From the NCBI GenBank assembly GCA_965216035.1, contig CBDCFM010000018.1:1-64000 (forward strand): DNA of 64,000 nucleotides, in the 5' to 3' direction. A program made the position numbers and the translations under genes. Under the pieces are notes generated by a model. It worked only from the letters and a program-made list of their open reading frames with translations, made no database searches and was not told the DNA's origin. Origin of the DNA: G963664115 sp965216035. GTDB taxonomy: Bacteria; Acidobacteriota; Terriglobia; 20CM-2-55-15. Positions 35,465 through 44,889 of this stretch are shown here, one piece after another (positions within the stretch are counted from its first letter, which is position 1; each line of letters opens with the position of its first letter).

Positions 35465-36847
35465 ATGAAATCCATAGTCAACCGAAGAGTCTTCTTTAAA
35501 GTTGCGGCTACGGGTGTGACCGGTTGCCTGGTGTCGCCAATGGAGTTGCTTCCGCAGCAGGCCCCCTCGCTGCCGCCGGTGACTACTCAGAATACGGCAA
35601 GAAACGTGATTTTCGTTATGCTGCCCGGCGGTCCCAGCCACGTGGACACGTTCGACCTCAAGGTCGGCGCCTGGACGCCGGCGAATTTCACGCCGTCTAC
35701 CATCAACGGCGTCGACTGGCCGTCGGGATTGCTGCCGCACCTCGGACGCGAGCTGTCTTCGAACCGGCTTGCTGTAATGCGGAGTTGTCAGGCTCCCGCC
35801 CTGGTCCACTCGTTATTGCAGACCTGGCAGCAGATCGGTCGAAGTCCAGCTAGCGTCACGGGACGCATCGCTCCGAACATGGGATCTGTTGTCGCCCTCG
35901 AGAAAGAGGCGGAACGCCTTTCAAACCAGCCGGTACCAGGTTTCCTGTCGCTGAATGGCGGCACGAATATTGCGGGTCCGGGGTACTTCGCAGGCCGGTT
36001 TTCTCCGTTCGATGTGGCGCCAAATGCAAACGGGATCTCGAATATCAACCCCACAAATAGCGACCTGGCGCGGTTCAACAGGCGCTATCGGACTCTTGCG
36101 TCCGCCGATGCAGCACACGCAGGCATATCTCCGATTTCGCGCAAGTTCGAAGAGATGTCGGATTTCTATTCGTCAGCGCACTCCATGATGAACGATCCGC
36201 GCGTTGGGGCTGCCTTCCGCTTTACCGCGAACACCGACGGGGTCAGGTACGGTACCGGAACGGCCTCGACCGGCTTCGGTAACGCATGCCTGACGGCGAG
36301 AAACGTATTGCAGGCGAACCTGGGCGTCCGTTACATCCAGATCAGGCTTGGCGGCTGGGATAATCACGCCAACATTTATGTCGGCGGCGCGAATGGTAGG
36401 GGCGGAATCTATGGACCGGCGCGTCAGCTGGATGCCGGCCTGGCGAATCTGATCAGCGATCTCGCTGCGCTGCCCGGCACGCGCGGCACGATGCTGGACG
36501 ACACCCTGATCGTGGTGCGTGGCGAATTCGGCCGTACCATTGGGCCTCTCACAGGTCAGGCTGGCCGAGACCACTATTTTACTTTTTCTACGCTCATCGC
36601 CGGCGGCGGCGTTCGTGGGGGCCGCGCAACCGGAGCAACGACAGCCGACGGCGGGTTTATCGTCGATCCAGGCTGGAGCGTCGGGCGTCCGATCTCTTCA
36701 GAAGACATCGCCGCGACGATCTACTCCGCGATGGGTATCAACTACCGCACCACCCGTTGGGACGATCCTCTCTTGCGTGGGTTTGAATACGTTGCCACGA
36801 GGGGAACCCGCTACGTCGGGGAGCCCATCAACGAAGTGTTCGTATAG
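35465..36847 (+). CDS. DUF1501 family protein (sulfatase-like fold)
   Basis: 460 residues. The N-terminus has a Tat-like signal (NRRVFFKVAATGVTGCLVSP). Family signatures: NVIFVMLPGGPSHVDTFDLK, GLLPHLGRELSS, YIQIRLGGWDNHANIY, DTLIVVRGEFGRTIG and the metal-site region RDHYFTFSTLIAGGGVRGG. DUF1501 proteins belong to the alkaline-phosphatase/sulfatase superfamily and usually work with DUF1549/1553 cytochrome-like partners in the periplasm, here reduced to the remnant just upstream. A full partner-type gene lies at 62314. Convergent with the propeller gene at 36877. Confidence 0.9.
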   Translation: MKSIVNRRVFFKVAATGVTGCLVSPMELLPQQAPSLPPVTTQNTARNVIFVMLPGGPSHVDTFDLKVGAWTPANFTPSTINGVDWPSGLLPHLGRELSSNRLAVMRSCQAPALVHSLLQTWQQIGRSPASVTGRIAPNMGSVVALEKEAERLSNQPVPGFLSLNGGTNIAGPGYFAGRFSPFDVAPNANGISNINPTNSDLARFNRRYRTLASADAAHAGISPISRKFEEMSDFYSSAHSMMNDPRVGAAFRFTANTDGVRYGTGTASTGFGNACLTARNVLQANLGVRYIQIRLGGWDNHANIYVGGANGRGGIYGPARQLDAGLANLISDLAALPGTRGTMLDDTLIVVRGEFGRTIGPLTGQAGRDHYFTFSTLIAGGGVRGGRATGATTADGGFIVDPGWSVGRPISSEDIAATIYSAMGINYRTTRWDDPLLRGFEYVATRGTRYVGEPINEVFV

Positions 36848-36876
36848 CGTTTGAGGCGCGCCGCCAGACCAGAGCT

Positions 36877-39093
36877 TCAGCGACGTTCAGCCGTGTCCGT
36901 GTTCAACGCGGAACGCCCAGATCCATCGAATATTTCCGGGACGGAAAATACCATGACCTGGTTGCCCGCCGCGGTCCCAATAATGATCTCTTTGTGCAGA
37001 GGATCCAGGGCGATGCCCCTTTGATTTGTGGTCTCGGCTCGCTCGCCCAGTGGCGCTGGAATTTTCCAGATCGGAAGAACGCCCTCACCTGTGTCATGGA
37101 TGCTCCAGGCGTAAATAGTGTCCACCCTGTGGGTGATGATCAAGTCGTTGTAGATCTCGAATTGATTGCCCGAAGGCCCCGGAATCACGGCACGGGGTGG
37201 GGTGTTGCCGCTGGCGGTCCGGTCAAAAATCAACAACCCGCCCTCGCGCCCTGGACTCGTGACCAGCAGGAGATCATTCGCTGGATCGACACGCAGGGTG
37301 GGGCGTCCGGTAAATTGGGTGTCGGCCCCGCCTAGAACTCGGATGGGGGCCACGTCGCCGTTGGCTTCCCGTGGAAATATCAGAATCTGATTGAGGCTGG
37401 TGGCGATGAAGATTTCCTCATTGATCGGATCAATGGTTACCTTATCCAGCCCGGCCTCGCTCACGATCTGGGTGCGTGGCCCCTGGATGATCCGAAGGGG
37501 CGCTTCTTCGCCGTCAGCCCCGCCCCGGAACGTCAGAATTGCCTGGGCGAACGGACTGCTTACCACAATTTCATCGTGAATCTCGTCATAGACCAGATCG
37601 TGCATGGTCCTTCCAAGCCGCGTCAGCTGACCTTCCAACTTGCGTGTGGGCGTTGCATTCTCTTCCGCCAGCCTGGCGAAAGCCGCAATCTGCGGGTGGT
37701 TTACTCAGTTGGGTACCAGGATCTCTTGCCGGTTGGGGTCATAGGCCACCGCCGCTGTCCGGCCGAAAGTCAACGATTCATGTTCTAAAGGCGTGCTGCG
37801 GATCGTGCGCAAGGGTGCTACGTTGCCGTCAGCCATCAGCGGATACGCCGAGGCCGACGCATTGCCTAAGTTCGAAACCCACAACTCTTGATTCGTCGTG
37901 TCGATCGCCACACCCGTCGGATAGGTCAAAGCGGTCTGATCTCCCTGGATGACGCGTGTCGGCGGGACGTTCCCCCGGACGTAAGCCATCCCCGTGAAGA
38001 TGAGAACAGAGTGTTCGACGTCGTTGGCCACATACAGATCCCCATTGTCGGGGTTCAGAGCCATATTTCCGGGCCAGTTCAACTGGGTCCGGTCGCCTTG
38101 AATCACTCGCACCGGCGGCGTGTCCCCGCTGGCGTCGAGTGGATAGATGTTAATCGCAGGAGGATTGAACCGGCCGGTACCGGGATTTCTGAAACTCGTC
38201 GCCTGGCCCCAGGTGTTGACGTACAACAGCTGGTTCCGCACATCCACGACAATGCCGTGGGGGCCCTCGAGCCGCGTACGGTCACCCAGGATTCTGCGAA
38301 TGGGCTGCTCGTCACCCTCAGCGTCCTTGCGATACACCACCACCTCGGGTGGGTACTCGACGGTCACATAAAGTTCTTCGCGCTCTTCGTCGACAGCAAT
38401 GCTGTAAACCCGATGGGGCGTATTCAGAATGCGCTTGGGTGCGGCATTGCCTCTGGCATCATGGGCAAACACCACCATCCTGTCGCCCGTGTCCGATTCG
38501 ACCGAATAGATGTCCCCATTCTCTGGATCCACGTAAACGCCATTGTTGAATTGAATATGAGTCTCCTCGCCCTGAATCACTTTCTGTGCTTCGGTTAAGT
38601 CGGCGTCTGGCGGGGTATTGTCCAAGCGGTTGAAGATCCGGGTCGACCACAAATTGTTATCCTGAAGGATGACCTCGTTGGTCTGGAGATTGATGCCAAC
38701 AGCGGTGTAAGTCGGATACGTATCCGCGATCGTGCGCAAACGCGTTGCATCCCCCTCCCTGTGTGCCACTAACGGCTCCCTGCTGCGTCGGGGCCGCATT
38801 CCCGCCGCCCGCTGTTCGATCGAAGCGATCACAGAAGAGGCAGAGGGTGGCCGCAGCGCAGCCAACTGCTGTGTCGGCTGCAAGGACGCACTCAGATTGG
38901 AATAGGCGCCGGCAGGCGGGTCCCACGCGCACGGATCCAGAGCGGGTAACTGACGGACAGCAACCAAGCGGGATGAATCCGTGGCTTGTCCAAAGGCTGA
39001 CTCACTCGCAACCCAGGCCCAGAGGCCCGCGACTCCGACCACTGCGAGCGGCGCGATGCTCAGGGCACCTTTCCTTTTCTTTGTTAATCTCAT
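36877..39093 (-). CDS. NHL-like beta-propeller protein, candidate selenoprotein (Sec463)
   Basis: 738 residues if the in-frame TGA at 37707-37705 is read as Sec. The ATG at 39093 has an AAGGAG site and a signal peptide (LAVVGVAGLWAWVASESAFG); the frame from 39216 is longer but unsupported. The protein is a chain of about 50-residue blades (NGDLYVAND, NQELWVSN, VAPLRTIRS). Around the TGA it reads EILVPN-U-VNHPQIAAFARLA. The codon after TGA is GTA, so a second gene cannot start there, and the next 20 residues are conserved in the two paralogues. C-terminal blades end FSVPEIFDGSG. A hairpin with GGC loop follows the TGA. If TGA were a stop, the product would end mid-propeller at residue 462. Confidence 0.75.
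37664..37680 (-). promoter_or_regulatory. candidate SECIS hairpin, propeller gene 2
   Basis: On the minus strand UUCGCCA pairs with UGGCGGA (7 bp) around loop GGC; the loop starts 32 nt after the TGA at 37707-37705. Same position and loop type as in the other two propeller copies. Confidence 0.6.
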
Positions 39094-39517
39094 TGAGTCT
39101 CCTTGGAGCAACCAGATTTCAGGACCGCCATCATGTCCCGGAAACCTCGTCAGGTTATGCCTTGAGACACGCCCCAGATCGGGTCGATTGAGCCGGGAAC
39201 CGGTTCTTTTCCGCATACTATCTTAGCCACTTTTACCGTACAACGTTTATTCAGGCGGATCTCTTGCGTGAGTCGCTGAATTCGGCAGCGACATGCAGAG
39301 GAGATTGGGAGTGGGCCTTCCAGACTGGATTCTCCGTCCGGTCAGCCACACAGCGCGCCGGTGCGTGGGTAGGAGATCCGGGAACGGCGGAGCAATTCCA
39401 GTCACCGGTTCCCGGCCCGGCCCCGCGCTCCTACAGAAGAAGATCGCGGTCTACGTCGAAAAGCCCGGCCCTCCGCCAGTCGCGATGCCCGGGGATCCTA
39501 CGCTACAGTCAGTAAGC
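39094..39517. other. divergent intergenic region upstream of propeller and metallothionein-like genes
   Basis: About 420 bases. The propeller promoter should be in the first 150. No family-like frame was found; several overlapping plus-strand frames (39264-39530) have no recognisable features. Confidence 0.35.
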
Positions 39518-39523
39518 TATAAT
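39518..39523 (+). promoter_or_regulatory. TATAAT -10 box for the metallothionein-like gene
   Basis: A perfect TATAAT lies 28 bases upstream of the start at 39552. No clear -35 is present at 17 bases, so the promoter may need an activator or use an extended element. Confidence 0.45.
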
Positions 39524-39551
39524 TGCAGGTGAAGGAAGAAGGAGAATTGAC

Positions 39552-39677
39552 ATGCCTACCGAATTTCAGTGCCAATGCAAGTGCTGCGAAAATTGTGACT
39601 GTGGCCCGGAAGGTTGTTCCTGCGCGTGCGAGGGCGATACCACCCGGTGCCGCTGCACATGTGTCTGCTGCAAATAG
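39552..39677 (+). CDS. metallothionein-like Cys-rich protein, 41 residues
   Basis: A small gene not visible at ordinary length cut-offs. ATG at 39552, with AAGGAG eight bases upstream, and TAG at 39675-39677. The product has 14 Cys in 41 residues, in repeated CxC, CC and CxxC arrangements (FQCQCKCCENCDCG, then CSCAC, then RCRCTCVCCK). No other aromatic but one Phe. This composition is that of a metal-thiolate cluster protein; bacterial metallothioneins are about 50-60 residues, so it is on the short side and probably a distinct type. Zinc, copper, cadmium or mercury are all possible. Compatible with the metal-related genes at 52000-52841. Confidence 0.8.
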   Translation: MPTEFQCQCKCCENCDCGPEGCSCACEGDTTRCRCTCVCCK

Positions 39678-40150
39678 ACCTGACAGCTGGCTCGCTGGCC
39701 TTCCGGAATAGCCCGTGAGGTCGGCGTTTTTTCGGGCATCCCTGCGACTCCCCTGCCACGTCCGTTAGGACGCCGCGAATCTTCAGGAGGCCTGTACGGA
39801 GACCAGTGAGAGCGGGTAATTCCCCAGGCAATTGGGTCGGAGCTGTGAGGCAGGCCTCCTGCCCGATCGAAATCGGGATGCGCTGCCGGCTCTAAGAACA
39901 GCGAAGGATCCTTAGGCAACGCCTCGTGGCTGACCGGGTCTAATTGGTGGATTAATTGTGGTCTTTGCCAATTCGGACGGCAAAGCGGAAACGGCGTCAT
40001 CAGGTTGAAAAAGCTTAGTCGAAATCCTTCATCACACCCGGGGCCCTTGTGCGGGGTCCAAACAATCGACGGTGATGATGGTGACGATTGTGAAGCAGCC
40101 GAGAAACAAGTGTGTCTCCCGACCGCCCACTGTGCAAACCTGATCGGTCT
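39678..40150. other. intergenic region before the third DUF5916 gene
   Basis: No gene accepted. Minus-strand frame 39566-40000 overlaps the metallothionein-like gene and has no family signature. A GCCCG/CGGGC pair with a run of six T within (39707-39733) could end the metallothionein transcript, but the stem is short. Confidence 0.3.
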
Positions 40151-42405
40151 ATGAATTCAATGTCACGGATTCTCATAATTTGTCTTCTGTCCGCTGTCGC
40201 AGCACATGCCGGTGCGCAATCGAACGGAAATCGAGATGATCCCGTCGCGCCCCTTGAAGCGATCGACTACGAGACCATCCCTCTGGAAAAAATCGTGACG
40301 GGGGTTCGAAGCACGGATCAGATGGTTCTTGATGGTCGTCTGGACGAGCCCATCTGGGAGGCTGCCACTCCCGCTACGGGCTTCTACACCCTGCGGCCGC
40401 GGCCGGGAGAGCCGTCGGAAGCACAGACCGAGGTTCGCATCGTTTATGACGACGACAACCTCTACGTCGGCTTCATCAGCTTCGATTCCGATCCCACCGA
40501 CAATGTTGTTGTTCTCAGAGAAGACTTCACGTCCCGGGAAACAGACGGCGTCTCGATGGTTATCGACAGCCTGCATGATCGGCGGTCCGCCTACCAGTTT
40601 GGTACAAACCCCGCAGGTGCCAAGCGCGAATCGCACATCACCAACAATGGTCAATACAACAACGACTGGGATAGCGTGTGGGACGTCAAGGTCAGTGTGA
40701 ACGATGAAAGTTGGATCGCTGAATTCGCGATCCCCTTTAAAACTCTCCGTTTTTCGCAGTCCCCCACCCAGGAGTGGGGAATAAACCTCAATCGGTTCGT
40801 TGTTCGCACGAACGAACAGAGCTTCTGGTCGCCGATTCCCGTCCGCTACGGCATGAGCCGGATTTCTCAGGCCGGCACGCTCAGGGGCCTGGAAGGGATC
40901 CGCCAGGGCCGTAACCTCAAAGTGAAGCCGTTCGCCATCACTGGAGTCACGCAGATTGCCGGCGCGGACGGTGCGATCGGGACGACGACAGACTATGATG
41001 GTGGCGTTGATCTAAAATACAGCCTCACTCCATCGCTCACTCTTGACGCCACGTACCGAACCGATTTTGCGCAGGTCGAAGTCGATCAACAGCAGGTCAA
41101 CCTCACGCGGTTCAATCTCTTCTTTCCGGAGAAACGCGACTTCTTTCTCGAAAACGCGGGCACCTTCAGTTTTGGAGATACCGGACGCGGGGCCAATCTC
41201 GTTCCGTTCTTCAGCCGATCGATCGGTCTCAATAGTGGGACCCCGATCCCCATTGTCGGAGGCACGCGCGTCACAGGACAAGTCGGACAATACGACGTTG
41301 GATTTCTGACGATGAAAACTGAGCGCTTTAGCGACGACGGCCGCTCTAGCGGCGACGCCCGCTCGTTGCCATCGAACGACTATCTCGTTGCTCGCGTCAA
41401 ACGGAATTTTTCTACGAGTTCCTGGATCGGTTCGATGCTTACCAATCGCGGATCCACCGAGGTTGGCGACTACAACCGCGTTTACGGCGCCGACGCCCAC
41501 TTTCAGTTCTATGAAAGGCTGGAGTTCGATTCCTACCTCCTCCGCAGTGACACGCCAGGCACATCGGGCAAGGATCAGGCGAGGAAGTTTGCTACTGCAT
41601 GGCGCGACGATGAGTGGGTCGTTGGTGCGGAATACCACGAGGTCCAGACTAATTTCAATCCCGAGATGGGCTTTATCCGTCGCAAAGACATCACCCAGTA
41701 CTCGGGAAACTTTTCATGGAGGCCACTTCTACCAAGAAGCAGGACGATTCGAAACCTGGTTTTTTCTACCAACCTCGACTACTACGTTAAGGTGGGAACG
41801 CCAAAGTGGAAACGCGGGCCCAGGAGGTCAATGTCGGCATCGATTTACAGAGCGGCGGAAGCGGCCACTTCACCGTTACCGAAAATTTCGACCGGCTCGT
41901 AAACCCTTTCCTGATCCGATCCCTGCGGCGGGGCCACGAATCCGATATTGCGATCAATGCGGGCGACTACCGCTACCGCGATTATTCATTGAGATTCAGT
42001 AGCAGCCAGAGAGGGAAGATAACGGGAAGCGCCAATTTCCTTCGGGGTGAGTTCTGGAATGGCCATCGCACGTCTTTCGGCGGCGCCCTGGGTCTGAGAC
42101 CGAACTACCACATGAACGTCAATGTGGATTACACCCACAACCGGGTGAGCCTGCCGAATGGCTCGTTTCAGACTACTCTCGTTGGTGCCCGCCTCCTTTA
42201 CGGCTTCACGCCGCGGGTCTTTCTAAATGGGTATGTTCAATACAACGCCGACACACACCAGGTGAGCTCCAACATCCGCTTCAACTTCATTCACCGGCCT
42301 CGGAGCGATCTTTACATCGTTTATAACGACCGCCGTGACACGCGAATCGGTCAGCTCGTCGAGCGTACATTGACAGTCAAGCTGACAAACCTCTTCAGCT
42401 TCTAA
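40151..42405 (+). pseudogene. DUF5916 outer-membrane protein, frameshifted near its middle
   Basis: ATG 40151 with a signal peptide (ILIICLLSAVAAHAGAQ). The CBM9-like part (MVLDGRLDEPIWEAATPATG, DNLYVGFISFDSD) and the barrel (RFNLFFPEKRDFFLEN) are intact to about 41797. Then one base is missing near 41798-41801 (frame 2 to frame 1): before it NLDYYVKVGT, after it KVETRAQEVNVGIDLQ, contiguous in the paralogue at 7748. The second part ends VKLTNLFSF, with the terminal Phe. As in the first copy, either a recent loss or an assembly error. Confidence 0.85.
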
Positions 42406-42470
42406 CTGTAGGGGCGGTCTATGACCGCCCGATCAATCAGATGTGGGCGGTCATAGACCGCTCCTACAGT
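42405..42470. repeat. REP-like palindrome, GGGGCGGTCTATGACCGCCC type
   Basis: Arms of 26 bp (42405-42430 and 42445-42470) match at 25 positions around a 14-base loop. Each arm itself contains GCGGTCTATGACCGC, a smaller palindrome. It lies exactly between two convergent genes, so it may end both transcripts. The sequence type is that of REP elements mobilised by RAYT transposases; none is present here. Confidence 0.8.
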
Positions 42471-42475
42471 ACAGC

Positions 42476-44563
42476 CTATTCGAAAACTTCCGGGAACGAA
42501 TAAACTGAGACGGCTGTTCGTCCCGCGACGATAACCTCTTTCGCATTCGGGTTCAGCGCGACGCGGCCGCCTCCTATTCCACCGTCGGGATTGGTCAGTA
42601 CGTATGCTGGAGGGACGGCGCCGTTGTCGGTAATGTGCCACACGTCGATGCCACCCTGGCGGCTCGCAGACACAATCCAGCCCATCTCCGACAGTCGGAA
42701 GTTTGAGCTGATCGTGCGCCCCCCACCCGGCCTTCGGATGATGGCCCGGGGCTTCACGTTTCCGTTGTCGGTCCGGTTGAAGATCAGAACCCCGTTGTTA
42801 CTACCCACGACGAGCAGGTCGCGAACCGGGTCGACGGCTATGGCCTGAGCGTTGTCCAGCATGGTGTCGGGTCCCCGAATGACGCGAATCGGCGTCGCGT
42901 CGCCATTGGTGGTTCTGGGGAACACGAGAATGTACTCCTCGCGCCTTTCACCGAACGTGTCTCTCGATCTCCCTTCGACTACAAAGAGTTCGTCGTGGAC
43001 CGCATCGACGGTCACACCGTACCCCGGAGACTGGAGGTGCGTGCTCGGGCCCTGAATGATCCGGAGGGGCGCCTCGTCTCCGTCGGCCCCTCCCCGGTAC
43101 GTCGTGATGGCCTGGGCACTGGGGTTGGCCACGATAATTTCATCATTGACAGGATCGTGCGTGATGTCGTGCGCCGCCCGGCTGACCTTCGATGCCTGTC
43201 CTGCAATCCTTCGGGTCGCTTCCACACTACCGTCCGCCAACCTGGCGAATGCCGCAATGGACGGGTAGGCCACTCAGTTGGGCACAAGAAGCTCGTCCCG
43301 AATGCTGTCGTAGGTGGCCGACCCAATGTTGCCGAACATCGGAGCTGGTGCGTCGGCCGGAGCCGCCCGGATCGTCCGGAGCGGTGGGGTGTCGCCCGAT
43401 GCAGTCACGGCGTAGACCGTGGACGAATGATTACCGAAGTTAGCGACAACGAGCTCTTGGTTCTTTGGGTCCACAAATACGCCGTGTGGATGGCTGAGTC
43501 CCGTCCGGGGACCCCCCAAAACGCGAATGGGAGCCACGTTGCCGTTATCGGTGGCGCGGAATACGAGGATTTCATCCGTGACCGGGTTGGTCATAAACAG
43601 TTCATTTCGGTCCACGTCCACGGAAATGTGTGCCGGCCAGTTGAGTTGGGTGAGCGGGCCCTGGATAACGCGTTGTGGTGCGGTGTCACCGCTCGCTTTC
43701 AGGGCATGTATGGTGATGGAAGGGGGGCGGAATTCACCTGAGCCGGGTATATAATCCAGAATTCTGTTGGGAACAACCCAGGTCGCAGCGCCAGGATGCA
43801 GGGCCCGGGACCATCCCTGATTGAAGCTGTTACGGCTGGTCGCACCCACATTACTCACATAGAGCAACTGATTCTCCGTGTCCAGGGCAATCCCCTGGGC
43901 CGACGCCAACTGAGTTTTGTTTCCCTCGAGGATGCGGAGGGGCGCCTCCGTCCCCTTCGCCAACTTGGGCCAGACCACGACAGCGGGCGGGTGCTGGATG
44001 GTCATGAAAAGCTCCTGGGCTTCTTCATCCACCACGACGCCGAAAGCGCGATGCGGGGCCTCCAATTCGCGGTCGGGGGCCACGTTGCCCCTTTTCTCAC
44101 GGGACCACACACCCATCCAATCCGCGGTGTCGCCGTTCACCGAATAGATGTCCCCCGTGAACGGGTCCACGTAAACGCCACAGTTCATTTGGATGTTCGT
44201 AGCCGGCCCTCCGATGATCCGCTTGGGTTCGGTCAAGGTCGCACGGGCCGGTGTATCGTCCAGCCGGTTATACACCATGATCTGTGCATTGTTTTCGTCG
44301 TGGAGGATGATCTCATCGTTGGCCACGTCCACTGCCACCGCGCTGAAACCGGGATAAGGATCCTTGATTTCCCGCACAGGCGCGCGCTCCAGCTCGACTG
44401 TAGTCCTCGCCTCCGGGGAGGTGGCCCTAGCTGTTCGAGCCCCCTGTTGCGGCGGGGACGCTTCTGCCCGGATCAGACCGAAATGCGACCCATTCAGTAG
44501 AAGCAGTATCGCTGACATCCCAAGAGCACAAGGGACCATGAAACGGAACATAATTTTTAACAT
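42476..44563 (-). CDS. NHL-like beta-propeller protein, candidate selenoprotein (Sec430)
   Basis: 695 residues if the in-frame TGA at 43276-43274 is Sec. The likely start is ATG 44563 (an earlier start at 44629 lacks signal-peptide character); a hydrophobic segment (CALGMSAILLLLNGSHF) follows. Blade repeats as in the paralogue at 36877 (NELFMTNPVTDEILVF, NQELVVANFGN). Around the TGA: ELLVPN-U-VAYPSIAAFARLA. Here the codon after TGA is GTG, so a second start at 43273 is possible in principle, but no ribosome site is seen and the same junction in the paralogue has GTA. C-terminus EVFE. The hairpin after TGA has loop GGU. Confidence 0.72.
43233..43249 (-). promoter_or_regulatory. candidate SECIS hairpin, propeller gene 3
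   Basis: On the minus strand UUCGCCA pairs with UGGCGGA (7 bp, one G-U) around the loop GGU, which starts 32 nt after the TGA. GGU is also the apical loop of the E. coli fdhF SECIS. Confidence 0.6.
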
Positions 44564-44889
44564 TCTTCTATTTTCCCTATTCCAGTGTCGATTCTCGAGT
44601 GCGTATACCGGCCAACATATACCAGGCACATAAGTGGGTCAAACAGTTTCCCGTGTCGTCTGATTGCCTGACTTCAGGCACGAAAAAGCGAGGCAATAGT
44701 GGACAGGGTGTTGCCCACCGAGCGTCCAGACGACGGGCTGTTCTCCGCTGAAGGCCGTACTTGTGTTCACCCGCGTAACCTATGGCCATTCGCTTCCGAT
44801 CGACGCGGGTCGTCCAGGGCTTCAGACCCGGAGCTGATGGATGGATTTCGAGGGTTCAATCCTCAAGAACGAGCGCGCCGTCGAGTCGG

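Noticed and set aside
39566..40000. Minus-strand frame of 144 codons
   Set aside because: Antisense to the metallothionein-like gene in part; no signal peptide or domain.
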